Assembly (NCBI GenBank): GCA_051294375.1 | Contig: CM119266.1 | Coordinates: 27,204,718 to 27,268,717 of the forward strand | Direction of reading: 5' to 3' | Length of the DNA stretch: 64,000 nt | Source: Paraspadella gotoi | Taxonomy: Eukaryota > Chaetognatha | In this document: piece by piece, positions 24,170 to 36,400 of the stretch | Layout of the letters: every line of letters begins with the position of its first letter | Numbering within the stretch: the stretch's first letter is position 1 | Made by a program: the position numbers and the translations under genes | The notes under the pieces: generated by a model | Seen by the model: only the letters and a program-made list of their open reading frames with translations | Database searches by the model: none | What the model was told of the DNA's origin: nothing

Positions 24170-24375
24170 TTTTGATGCTAGTGCGGAGTACAATAAGTAT
24201 TCCCCGATCTAATTGAAACATTCTTTTAAATATGATACCACTTCATTGATAGGGAAGCCTGGAACTCTGGGAGTGAATAAACGAGAACCTGTTATGTCAT
24301 TATCTTGTAAGAGTGATGGTGATGACGTAGAAAGTGACTGGTTATCATTCTCGTGAATTCTCTTGATTGAAGCCT
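24170..24375 (+). repeat. SINE-A 5' portion
   Basis: GATGCTAGTGCGGAGTACAA, CCCCGATCTAAT, CCACTTCATTGATAGGGAAGCC and TCATTATCTTGTAAGAGTGATGG match the other SINE-A copies. The 3' part is missing or replaced. Confidence 0.7.
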
Positions 24376-25130
24376 CTAAAATCCTTTGACACACTCCATC
24401 ACTGCACTCACTTTTCCAATTGCATCTCCACATTCCCTCGCCACAATCCTTCGGCAGCCTTCGCTGACCACAATCCCTCACCCACTCTTATTCTCATCCC
24501 CTCGTCTCGTTCCTTCTCTCGCCATCTCGCGAGATGGTCTTTTGATGACCAGCGACGTCGCTGGGATGATGCGGAGACGAATCAAGTGACGGTAGACCGA
24601 GTGGAGAGAGAACTATTGGCCATTGCAGAGTGTCTACGGTCAGCGGTCTTCTGAGGGCGCAGATATAGTAGATGAAGCAATGGCAAGTTAACGTTGTAAC
24701 ACTCTTTCGGCAAACAAAAACATGCAACATCATTATTAATTTCTTAATTCGTGTTTATCGCCTTTGTTGCTTTCACTTCCCTTTTATCTTATATTCTTTA
24801 ATATGTTCTTTAATAAAACCTAAAACCAAAGTTGTATAATTTTTTTTCAAGCCGAGATAAAAAAAATCAAAACACATTCCTTACCTAAATAATCACTTTG
24901 AAAAACTACGTAAATCATCAGAACCTTTCCAAACAATATCAATACATAATGAAAACTTTAATTTAATCATAAATTTGAACGTTCATTTTCAATTAACGCC
25001 TCTGGATCCTCGAAAGGACGAGTCGATTTTATGATCGCCTCGACAGATTTCTGATTCGTAAGCGAAGACGAAAGAGATAAAACGATCGTTCGCCGCCATT
25101 CAACTTAGCCAAGCGTGAAATGACTCGGTG
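24376..25130. other. Intergenic, nothing recognised
   Basis: Mixed-composition DNA with short open frames on both strands that show no family resemblance and no consistent splice sites. Confidence 0.5.
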
Positions 25131-25141
25131 AGTGAGTGAGA

Positions 25142-25224
<83 letters not shown>

Positions 25225-25560
25225 CCTTCCCCCACGAAAACAATCATACTTTTTTTTTCCCGTCGGTTTTTTGATGACATCTGGTTGACATACGCCGTCG
25301 TCGTCCTCATCATGGCAACCGCCGCTGGTGATCGTCGTCGTCGTCGTCGTCAGTGTCATCTTTCATCGACTCTTTGACCCCTCGTCGTCTATCAAGTCAT
25401 CAATGTCGTCGTCGTCATTTGCGTCCTGGTTTGTCGTTTGCGTCGTCGTTGTCTTCGTCGTCCTTCTTAATTTAGTCGCCTCCTCGACATCTCATCGGCA
25501 CAAATTATGTCTTCGAAGGTCAAACAATCGTCCTCGTCGTCGTCACTGTCGGTCGCTCGC
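25131..25560. repeat. (GA)n and (GTC)n microsatellites
   Basis: A long pure (GA)n run occupies about 25141-25221, followed by dense GTC/CGT trinucleotide repeats to about 25560. Open frames here (poly-Leu/Ser, poly-Arg/Glu) are products of the repeats. Confidence 0.85.
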
Positions 25561-25639
25561 TTTTCCTTTGTGACGGTGATATTCACAAATGACTTTGTTG
25601 CATTTTTTTGGCGTCTTCTTCAACCCCCAAAAAAGTCAT

Positions 25640-26260
25640 CATACATGTATTCCGCCCAACCGCCCGCCTCCTAATTCCATGCCGCCCGCCACCCGCCACT
25701 TTTCCCGCCCTTCCTCCCGCCGTTCGTCTCTTTCCGCCCGCCACGATCGCATCCAGGGATTCCCTTAGTCTCCTGCGTCTAACGCTCCTGCACTCGCAGA
25801 TCGCGCGCACATTCTTCTTCAGCCTGCCTCCCGTCCCCCCCTTCCCAATCCACCTACCCAACCCCACCTGCCTTTGTTCCTTCAAACCACCAAAAAAAAC
25901 CCCACCGACCATAAAAACGAGTTTCGCGGAACCGACGCCGCCGCCGCCGCCGCCGTTGCCGCCGCCGCCGTCGCCGCCGCCAACCCCGCCACCGACGCCG
26001 CCACCAAACGACGCCGACTCGTTGGCCTCCGAACGATGATTTAGACACAATGGGGGAGAGAAGATCCTTCCATTCATCCTTCCAATGGATATATCGGGTC
26101 TTCCACACCCCCTTTTTCCTTCTCCCTCTCTGTGACTCTCACCCCCTGGTCGAGTTTTCACATCACATCGCTTCACTTGATCACAGTGTTTTCGAGTCGA
26201 ACATCATTTCGTCGGCTTCCCGGGGCGCCACTGATGGGGTAAGGAAGAGGGTTTGAAGGG
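25640..26260. repeat. GCC-rich low-complexity segment
   Basis: CCGCCGCC-type repeats centred on about 25935-26010 lie within a C-rich stretch that continues more weakly to about 26260. Long open frames on both strands (poly-Pro on plus, poly-Gly on minus) are compositional. Confidence 0.7.
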
Positions 26261-26340
26261 GAGGGGGTAGAAGGGGTGCAGTCATGAAGGATGAGAAAGG
26301 GGGGCGAGTTAAAAAGGGGTCGAAGATCGCGGGAAAATTG

Positions 26341-26482
26341 AAAACGGAAAGGAGAAGAAAGGAGGAGGATAGAAAGAAGAAAGGATGAGGATAGAAAGGA
26401 GGATAGAAAGAAGAAAAGATGAGGATAGAAAGGAGGAGGATAGAAAGAAGAAAGGATGAGGTTAGAAAGTAGAAAGGATGAG
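26341..26482 (+). repeat. Purine-rich minisatellite
   Basis: Imperfect tandem copies of a unit of about 37 bp built from GGATAGAAAGAAGAAAGGATGA. No coding potential. Confidence 0.7.
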
Positions 26483-27690
26483 AACGGTGAAAGAAAAAAA
26501 AGTTTCTTCGAGAAAATCCGTGTTAGAGTTTGGGGTCATGTATATGATGTCGCACCTTTTTAGTGAAGTATTTGATAATGATTTTTTTTTTCATACTTTT
26601 TGTATTAATTTTTTTGTTCTTCTTTATTTGTTTTCATTTTACAATTTGCAAAAATATCCAATAGTTATACATTCTCGTTATAATTTATTTCTTATCACGT
26701 CGTATATTTGTCGTCATATGAATATTGAATAATAGTCTGTAAATATATATATTAAAAATTAGGTAAATCATTTGCCCCATCATTGGGCCTTTCAGTCTTC
26801 TGCGCTCTGATAATTTTTGTTCTTCCCAAAACTTTCGCATGAGAGTCGCTCCGCGCGACCAAAAAAAAGAAAAAGAAAGAAATAAAAAGAAAATAAAAAA
26901 GCTTTTTTCGGGAAAGAATTTTTCGATTCTTCTTCTCTTCTTTTCTTTTGACCATTTTATGAGCCTCACGCGGCGACGGTGATGGAAGAGCGAGGAGACC
27001 ACGAAACACCCACTGACCTCGTCTCAAGACCACAAACTAAGAGAATCGTTGGCAGACAACCACAATCTCATGTCGAACAAAGCGAGTCAAAGAGTGAAAA
27101 GTCATATAAGCCTTAGCATTATGCCTCGGCGCGATGATGCATGGAAAAACGGTAATCATTAAATAACTAAAAATTTGAGGAGGCTATCCAATTTAAATAT
27201 TCATTACTCAACCAAATATAAATTAAATGATGCATATCATATCAACCACTCTTATACTTTCATATAATTAACGCGACTCTATGTGGCCCATCAAGCAGTT
27301 CTGTTCCGTTGTAAAGGCCCCAATAAATAAAATCTTCAGTCTCAGCCAATCTAAACTCTTTTATTTGTAGGGTTCAATTCATTTAACCAATCAAATCTCA
27401 TCTCATCATAACCATGTCGCCATCGTGTCGATTCCGATCTCTTTTCTATACCCATTACCACTCCCTCCACGAATTTTGCCCCCCCCCCCGAGACTCAATT
27501 TTCGTAGAGTTTTTTAAGCTATATTGTAGGATACCGCTGGTTCCTGCGACTGACCACAAAACTGTTTCTTTTCGACAACCAATTTTAACGGGCCTCTCTG
27601 GACTTTCTCCTCTCTTCCCGACCGCTAGCGCCGCCACAGTTCCCGAGAGAAACGGCGCCAATTTTATGGTTGAAACGAAAATTTGCTGGA
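26483..27690. other. Intergenic, nothing recognised
   Basis: AT-rich DNA with A-rich and T-rich tracts. Open frames up to about 160 codons exist but contain homopolymer stretches and no recognisable domain. Confidence 0.5.
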
Positions 27691-27700
27691 ATTTTCTCAT

Positions 27701-28560
<860 letters not shown>

Positions 28561-28814
28561 CACGTCAAGAAAGGGGCCATCGGGGTTCGTTTCCTTGATT
28601 AAATTCTATATTCGAGTCATGCGTAACGCAATCTCATCGACGTCGCCGCCTTCGCCCGCTGATACCTTTGTCACCAGTGTGCCACTCCTATCACCACCTC
28701 CACCACCAACACCACCCACCCTGCCACTCCCACCACACCCCCGACCGGCGCCTTTTGTGACGGCGATCATCGATAAAAATCCCCGCCTCCTCTTCGGCGC
28801 CTTCATTACGAGGC

Positions 28815-29690
28815 CCTCTGGCGGGACTTTAAAAGTGGCCCTTTGCTTGATTAAGTTGGCCTCTCTGACGGGACTTTAGAAATGGCCCTTTGCTTGATTA
28901 AGTTGGAATGTCTGGCGGGACTTTAAAAGTGGCCCTTTGCTTGATTAAGTTGACCTCTCTGATGGGACTTTAGAAATGGCCCTTTGCTTGATTAAGTTGG
29001 AATGTCTGGCAGGACTTTAAAAGTGGCCCTTTGCTTGATTAAGTTGACATCTCTGACGGGACTTTAAAAATGGGCCTTAGCTTGATTAAGTTGGAATGTC
29101 TGGTGGGATTTTAAAAGTGGCCCTTTGCTTGATTAAGTTGACCTCTCTGACGGGACTTTAGAAATGGCCCTTTGCTTAAGTTGGAATGTCTGGCGGGACT
29201 TTAAAAGTGGCCCTTTGCTTGATTAAGTTGACCTCTCTGGCAGGACTTTAAAAATGGCCCTTAGCTTGATTAAGTTGGAATGTCTGGCGGGATTTTAAAA
29301 GTGGCCCTTTGCTTAAGTTGACATCTCTGATGGGAATTTAGAAATGGCACTTTGCTTGATTAAGTTGGAATGTCTAGCGGGACTTTAAAAGTGGCCCTTT
29401 GCTTGATTAAGTTGACCTCTCTGACGGGACTTTAGAAATGGCCCTTCTCTTAATTAAGTTGGCCTGTCTGGTGGGACTTTAAAAGTGGCCCATTGCTTGA
29501 TTAAGTTAGCCTCTCTGACGGGACTTTAGAAATGGCCCTTCTCTTAATTAAGTTGGCCATTCTGATGGCACTTTCAAAATGACTCTTTTCCTAATTACGT
29601 TGGCCTCTATGGCGAGACTTTCAAAACGCCCTTTGCTTGATTAAGCTGGCCTCTCTGGCGTGATTTTACAATACCGACTTTAGCTCTCGG
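28815..29690 (+). repeat. 47-bp minisatellite with alternating repeat types
   Basis: About 18 tandem copies of a 47-bp unit built on GGGACTTTAAAAGTGGCCC...TTGCTTGATTAAGTTGG. Two variants alternate: one with GGCGGGACTTTAAAAGTGG, the other with GACGGGACTTTAGAAATGG, so the true period is about 94 bp. The copies degenerate toward the right end. The array is non-coding. Confidence 0.9.
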
Positions 29691-29727
29691 TCTCTCCTTT
29701 TTTCTCACTCTTATTATACATAAAGTC

Positions 29728-29795
29728 AGGGGCAAGATGGCTTATTTATTAAATGAATGGATAATTTTTCTATTGGTTGTACCAATTTCATAATG
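29728..29795 (+). repeat. SINE-A 3' end fragment
   Basis: GTCAGGGGCAAGATGGCTTATTTATTAAATGAATGGATAAT... and GGTTGTACCAATTTCATAA match the 3' end of the other SINE-A copies. Confidence 0.75.
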
Positions 29796-30129
29796 TATTT
29801 AATGATTACGTGCTTACAACAAACACAATCACTTTGCTCAGTTACTTTTCCCCATTAGACGTTGACGGCGATGAGTCCCGCCCGGCGCCCCGCTCTATCT
29901 GCTACGTTGCGAGGAGGCGCCCTTGTACCCTGATGCCGGGGAAAACGACAATGAACCAATGAAAGAAGACGAAGGAAAAAATTATACCATGTTTTGGGGA
30001 TTGAAAAAAAATACGATGTCAGGTGTCGAATTGTTCTATATAGTATATACACCAAAATCTTTGGATCATGATGTCTAATATCTAATTAGAAAATTAGGGC
30101 AGAAAGTAACTTTTACGTTTGTGTTGTAA

Positions 30130-30395
30130 AGATGCTCTGTGGTGGTATATTCACACCACCTCACGTCCACGATCGTTCAGCCTATACCATTGGCTCAGAG
30201 GGGGAACACACCATCCTAGGCTTTATGTTCCATCCAGTCCTAACAAATTCCCTCTTCGTTGGCAAAGCAAGACCTCCTAGGGTAACCGCACCAGTGACTG
30301 GATGCGTCACTGATTGTCGGAAGCCCCCAAAGCCAACAGTGAGATGTCCCCAATGGGCAACACAGGCAACCCGGATGTTACCATTCTCCCTCTAT
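30130..30395 (+). repeat. Dispersed repeat related to the 20.9 kb fragment
   Basis: It shares GTCGGAAGCCCCCAAAGCC and CAATGGGCA..CACAG with 20880-20955. The 107-codon open frame here lies over the repeat and is probably not a gene. Confidence 0.5.
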
Positions 30396-30510
30396 TTCCC
30401 GAAGACAACACTAACATCCCGCTCCCAATTTACTTTATATAATGAATATAATTGAATCTAATAAATAGTGAATTTTATTACATTTTTAAATTTAAATATA
30501 CAATTTTAAA

Positions 30511-30852
30511 CACCCTCTCTCTCTCTCGTCCTTAATTACCGCCTGCCGACCGCGTTACTCGATGTCCCACCGGGTCCCTGCCCTGGGCATCCTTTCATTC
30601 TCTCTTTCATAACAGACTCTATATATTTGCTTCTTTATGAGGCTCCCCCTTTCTACCTCGTTATGCGCCGTCCGGTCCTCGTGTGCCTCATGTTCGGTGC
30701 AATCGGGTCAGTTTAACGGGTCATTTTGTCATTTCGCCGAGCAGATGTTAACCATCTGACCGCACTCTTTTTTCCTTTCTCTTTTTTGTAAAGCTTGTTA
30801 TCCCTCTCTATCTTTCTCATTCCGTCTGTCAATCTGACTTTCTGTCTGTTGG

Positions 30853-30899
<47 letters not shown>

Positions 30900-31051
30900 C
30901 TTAATTACCGCCTGCCGACCGCGTTACTCGATGTCCCGCCGGGTCCCCGCCCCGGGCATCCTTTCATTCTCTCTTTCATAACAGACTCCATATATTTGCT
31001 TCTTTATGAGGCTCCCCCTTTCCGCCTCGTTATGCGCCGTCCGGGCCTCGT
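30511..31051 (+). repeat. About 165-bp direct duplication with a (CT)n run
   Basis: The segment starting CGTCCTTAATTACCGCC at 30527 recurs at 30896, offset 369 bp, over about 155 bp to GCGCCGTCCGG. Both copies are preceded by (CT)n, the second by a long run (about 30853-30895). Confidence 0.85.
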
Positions 31052-31315
31052 AACAGGAAATATTGAAAAAAAAAGCCTTTTATGATTGTTATTCGGTCCG
31101 CGTTCGCGGGCACGAGGACCGCGAAACGTTATACGTGAAAAATTTCTCCTTCTCTCGTGGTTTTTTAAAATGAAATGATGAAGAGTTTTTAATTTGTCCA
31201 ATTGAGCGCCAGGTCCTGTCGTAAAGTGCTCCGTTCATTTTAGACTGAGAAAATGAAACTTAATTTAATAAATTATTCTTTATGTATATACTCTCCTTTC
31301 GTTGTTTTTGAGGTA

Positions 31316-31460
31316 TTAGGAAAAAACAGTTTTTGTTTGACAACGATTTATTTGACACAATTTAGTCAGACATGTTTCGGCTCTAAATGAATGAGCCGAA
31401 ACATGTCTGACTAAATTGTGTCAAATAAATCGTTGTCAAACAAAAACTGTTTTTTCCTAA
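31316..31460. repeat. Perfect palindrome, 68-bp arms, 9-bp loop
   Basis: The left arm 31316-31383 and right arm 31393-31460 are exact reverse complements around TAAATGAAT. The right arm contains GAGCCGAAACATGTC, then, about 15 nt on, AAATAAATCGTTG. These are the same landmarks as in the hammerhead-like element on the minus strand at 52.8 kb, so the palindrome looks like an inverted duplication of that element's end. Confidence 0.92.
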
Positions 31461-31679
31461 ATTATTCTTATACAATCTTACAAAAAGTTAAGCATTGTTA
31501 AGTTCAAAGGTAAATCCGCTTAACTCGACGAAGACGCGGGTTAAACCTCAAAAACCAGTCATCGACTGGCGGTCGACTTTAAAATATGGCTCCAACGCAA
31601 CGCTCTTTCCATCTCGCGGAGAAAAAAAGAACCATTTTCCTCGGGTATTTTTGGATGCCGATGACGCCGCCGCCGTTAT

Positions 31680-31696
31680 CGTCTTCTTCGTGGCCT

Positions 31697-31729
<33 letters not shown>

Positions 31730-32785
31730 GTTGCCAAAGTTTAAAGAAGAGCGACGGCGGACATCATTATTTCCGAAAAGCGATTTTTCTTTTTTTTTCT
31801 TCTCACTTCTTCTTCCTTTCCTCTCATACTCCTTTACTTAACTAACTGTCTCTTCTAGTTTTACTCTCTTTTTTCTCCTTTTCTTCTCCCACGTCTCTTT
31901 TCCCCCTTGTATTTTCTTTCTTTCTTTTTCTTTCCACTTTTTTTTATGCTTTTGATCCCTCCTTATCGGTTTTCTACCTTTGGCCCTCATGTCAATAATT
32001 CTCCAATCGCCATTTCCTTTTACTTACCATTCTTTTCCTTGACCTTATTCGCCACTCTGAATAATTCGCTCGAAAATTTTACCCCCTTACCTGCAAATGG
32101 CCACCATCAGTGTCCGAGGCCAAGCAACCGCCGACGAATTCAAGGTCGCCTTGACGAAGTGAATACCGAGATCTACATTCTGCAATCTGCAATCTGCATC
32201 TTACGATCGCGACGATGCTGATAACGTCGACGACAACGACGACAACGACAAAGAATCGATATCCTTGCATATAAAGCCGTAATGCTTGTCAGTTCCACTC
32301 GGGAACCAACGAAAATCGCAGGTAATTCGAAGCGGAATTTCCTCCCCATTTTCCCGCTCTTTTTTTTCCTTTCCTTTCGATCTCCTTTCATTTTCTCCTT
32401 CCATTCATCTCATCTCCTTTTTTTTATTCTTTTCTTTTTTCCTCTTCTCTCCTTTCCTCCTCAATTCTCCTTCGTTTCCTTTCGGACTTTAATTTCCTCT
32501 TTTTTTTTCGTTTGTGTCCTCGTTGTCTTCTCGCTTTCCTTCCTCTTCTTTCTTTGTCCTTTCCTCTCTTTTTTTTTCTTCTATTCTATCTCATCTCTTA
32601 TGAGGTCATTCGATGCTCAATTTCCTCTCTTTCCTCAGATGCCCTTTCCTTTTTTCTTTCCTTTTTCATTTCCTTCCTTTTCATTTTCTCATTTTTTTTT
32701 ACAGTTACTCCCTTTTCCATCCTTCCTCCCTAATTCCTTTTCTTTTTCCTCTCTTTTCTTTTTTCTCCGCGAGAAAGAATAGAAC
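31680..32785 (+). repeat. (GTC)n run and a 1-kb pyrimidine-rich tract
   Basis: (GTC)n occupies about 31695-31735. From about 31785 to 32770 the plus strand is strongly T/C-rich with two short breaks (about 31960-32000 and 32090-32340). Poly-Phe/Ser open frames here are compositional. Confidence 0.7.
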
Positions 32786-32871
32786 CGTCGTCAAATAAAT
32801 AAGCTTTAACGACGTCAACACTCGAATTCGCGTCTTCGTTCTCCCTGACCAATAAACACATCGACGAGTGT

Positions 32872-32932
<61 letters not shown>
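32872..32932 (+). repeat. (GA)n microsatellite
   Basis: A (GA)n run of about 60 nt with a single interruption. It is followed by about 500 bp (to 33424) in which I see only a small GTGCAGTGGA tandem (about 33176-33208). Confidence 0.85.
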
Positions 32933-32934
<2 letters not shown>

Positions 32935-33424
32935 CGTCTTTTGCGCGTTCGAACTCGTGTTTCTCGGCCGCGCGAACCCTGTTATTATGAAGGAGGGAGG
33001 AGAGAAAGCCTCCCAGAACGATATTTCCTCGAACAAGCGCTGGAGCGCCTTCCTTGATGCGTTTTCAGTAGCCGATTCAGCCCATTGGCTGTTTCTCTTT
33101 TTTTTAATTCTTTGTACCTAAATAAACAAGCGTTTTTAGTCCGCAGTTAAAGCATACACATATATTATATGTATGTGCAGTGGAGTGCAGTGGAGTGCAG
33201 TGCACTGGAGCAAGAGGTTTACCGACTCGAACCATTGACCAAAAAGTCGGCCATATTTGTTATTTTCACGAAGCGGCGCTGTAGGAATTGAGCATGAGTA
33301 ACTCTCGCGCGATATATCAAGTTTGTATTCTGGAAAGTGTATTGCTGTATTCGAGTTTAAAACATTTCCCTTGGACTGAAAATTACTAATTTTTCCTTCT
33401 AAAATTCCTGGCATTCAACTCTCG

Positions 33425-36400
33425 ACTCTTGCCCACGGTCGGTCTTCCAAATTCCAAACAATGAAAACCTCGAGAAAGAACTCTTCGCTTTTCCGCCAAG
33501 AGAGAGATTGAGTAGGTTAGGCCAAGTGGGCTGCGAGCGGGGGAACCGCTGAGCGGGTGGGAGGGAACCGGGATGGGGATGGGAAACGGGGAGAAAAGGA
33601 TTGGGACAAATGAGTAGAGGGTTAGAGAGCAAAGTGGGGCCGGAGGGAAAGAGGGTGAGGGGACAGGGGAGGGGAACGGGGTAGAGAAAGGATTGGGACA
33701 AATGAGTAGGTTTAGGCAAAGTGGGGGCGGGAGGGGAACGAGGGGAGGGATCAGGGAGAAGGATTGGGACAAATGAGTAGGTTTAGGCAAAGTGGGGGCG
33801 GGAGGGAACGAGGCGGGGGAACGATGGGGGGACATGGAAAAAGGATTGGACAAATGAGTAGGGTTAGGCAAAGTGGGGGCGGAAAAGCGAAGAGTTCTTT
33901 CTCGAGGTTTCATTGTAGGCGTGGGATGACGGAAAAATATCACAGGGCCTCGCTATCAAGCCAGAACGGAGAAGAAAGGAATCGGGGACAATTGAGTAAG
34001 GTTAGGCAAAGTGGGGCGGGAGGGAACTGAGGGGGGGGTAACGGGGAGAAAAGGATTGGGACAAATGAGTAGGTTTAGGGCAAAGTGGGGGCGGGAGGGA
34101 ACGAGGGTGGGAGGGAACGAGGGGGAGGGGAACGGGGAGAAAGGATTGGGACAAATGAGTAGGGTTAGGCAAAGTGGGGGGCGGGAGGGAAAGAGGGTGG
34201 GAGGGAATGAGGGGAGGGAAACGGGGAGAAAGGATTGGGACAAATGAGTAGGGTTAAGCAAAGTGGGGCGGGAGGGAAAGAGGGTGAGGGGAACGAGGGG
34301 GGGAACGGGGAGAAAAGGATTGGGACAAATGAGTAGGTTTAGGCAAAGTGGGGGCGGGAGGGAACGAGGGGAGGGGATCGGGGAAAGAAAGGATTGGGAC
34401 AAATGAGTAGGTTAGGCAAAGTGGGGCCGGGAGGGAACGAGGGCGGGGGAACGATGGGGGGGACATGGAAAAAGGATTGGGACAAATGAGTAGGGTAGGC
34501 AAAGTGAGGGCGGAAAAGCGAAGAGTTCTCTCGAGGTTTTCATTGTAGGGTGGATGACGGAAAATATACAGGGCCTCGCTATCAAGCCAGAACGATGGGG
34601 GGAATGAGGGGGGGGGAATGGGGATAAAGGATCGGGACAAATGAGTAAGGTTAGGCAAAGTGGGGGCGGGAGGGAACGAGGGGAGGGGATCGGGGAGAAA
34701 GGATTGGGACAAATGAGTAGGGTTAGGCAAAGTGGGGGGGGAAGGGAAAGAGGGTGGAGGGGACACAAGGGGAGGGGAACGGGGAGAAGGATTGGGACAT
34801 GAGTAGGGTTAGGCAAAGTGGGGCGGGAGGGAACGAGGGGGGGGTACGGGGAGAAAGGATTGGACAAATGAGTAGGTTTAGGCAAAGTGGGGGCGGGAGG
34901 GAACGAGAGGGTGAGGGGAACGAGGGGAGGGGAAAGGGGAGAAAGGATTGGGACAAATGAGTAGGGTTAGGCAAAGTGGGGGCGAGGGAATGAGGTGGGA
35001 GGGAACGAGGTGAGGGGAACGAGGGGAGGGGAACGGGGAGAAAGGATTGGGACAAATGAGTAGGTTTAGGCAAAGTGGGGGCGGGAGGGAACGAGGGGAG
35101 GGATCAGGGAGAAAGGATTGGGACAAATGAGTAGGTTTAGGCAAAGTGGGGGCGGGAGGGAACGAGGGCGGGGGGAACGATGGGGGGACATGAAAAAGGA
35201 TTGGAACAAATGAGTAGGGTTAGGCAAAGTGGGGGCGGAAAAGCGAAGAGTTCTTTCTCGAGGTTTTCATTGTAGGGTGGATGACGGAAAATATCACAGG
35301 GCCTCGCTATCAAGCCAGAACGGAGAGAAAGGATCGGGACAAATGAGTAAGGTTAGGCAAAGTGGGGGCGGGAGGGAATGAGGGGGGGTAACGGGGAGAA
35401 AGGATTGGGACAAATGAGTAGGTTTAGGCAAAGTGGGGGCGGCGGGAGGAAACGAGGGAGGGGAACGGGGAGAAAGGATTGGGACAAATGAGTAGGTTAG
35501 CAAAGTGGGGGCGGGAGGGAAAGAGGGTGGGAGGGATGAGGGAGGGGAACGGGGAGAAAGGATTGGACAATGAGTAGGGTTAGCAAAGTGGGGCGGGAGG
35601 AAAGAGGGTGAGGGGAACGAGGGGAGGGAACGGGGAGAAAGGATTGGGACAAATGAGTAGGTTTAGGCAAAGTGGGGCGGGAGGGAACGAGGGGAGGGGA
35701 TCGGGGAGAAAGGATTGGGACAAATGAGTAGGTTTAGGCAAAGTGGGGGCGGGAGGGAACGAGGCGCGGGGAACGATGGGGGGGGACATGGAAAAAGGAT
35801 TGGGACAAATGAGTAGGGTTAGGCAAAGTGAGGGCGGAAAAAGCGAAAAGTTCTTTCTCGAGGTTTTCATTGTAGGGTGGATGACGGAAATATCACAAGG
35901 CCTCGCTATAAGCCAAGAACGATTGGGAGGGAATGAGGGGGGGGAATTGGGGATAAAGGATCGGACAAAGAGTAAGGTTAGGCAAAGTGGGGGGCGGAGG
36001 GAAACGAGGGGAGGGGATCGGGGAGAAAGGATTGGACAAATGAGTAGGGTTAGGCAAAGTGGGCGGGAGGGAACGAGGGGGGTAACGGGGAGAAGGATTG
36101 GGACAAATGAGTAGGTTTTAGGCAAAGTGGGGGCGGGAGGGACGAGGTGAGGGAACGAGGGGAGGGAACGGGGAGAAGGATTGGGACAAATGAGTAGGGT
36201 TAGGCAAAGTGGGGGCGGGAGGGAACGAGGGTGAGGGAACGAGGGGAGGGGAACGGGGAGAAAGGATTGGGACAAATGAGTAGGGTTAGGCAAATGGGGG
36301 CGAGAGGGAATGAGGGTGGGAGGGAACGAGGGCGGGGGGAATGAGGGGGGAACGGGAAGAAAGGATCGTGACAAATAAGTAGGGTGAGGTAAAGTGGGGG

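Noticed and set aside
25608-26176. Open frames of 143 (+) and 197 (-) codons, rich in Pro or Gly
   Set aside because: They come from GCC/CGG trinucleotide repeats; both strands are open at once, and no motif is visible.
28815-29690. CRISPR-like regular direct repeats
   Set aside because: The 47-bp units are contiguous with no unique spacers, and the DNA is eukaryotic.
30132-30455. 107-codon open frame
   Set aside because: It overlaps a dispersed repeat also found in a ligase intron, with no recognisable domain.
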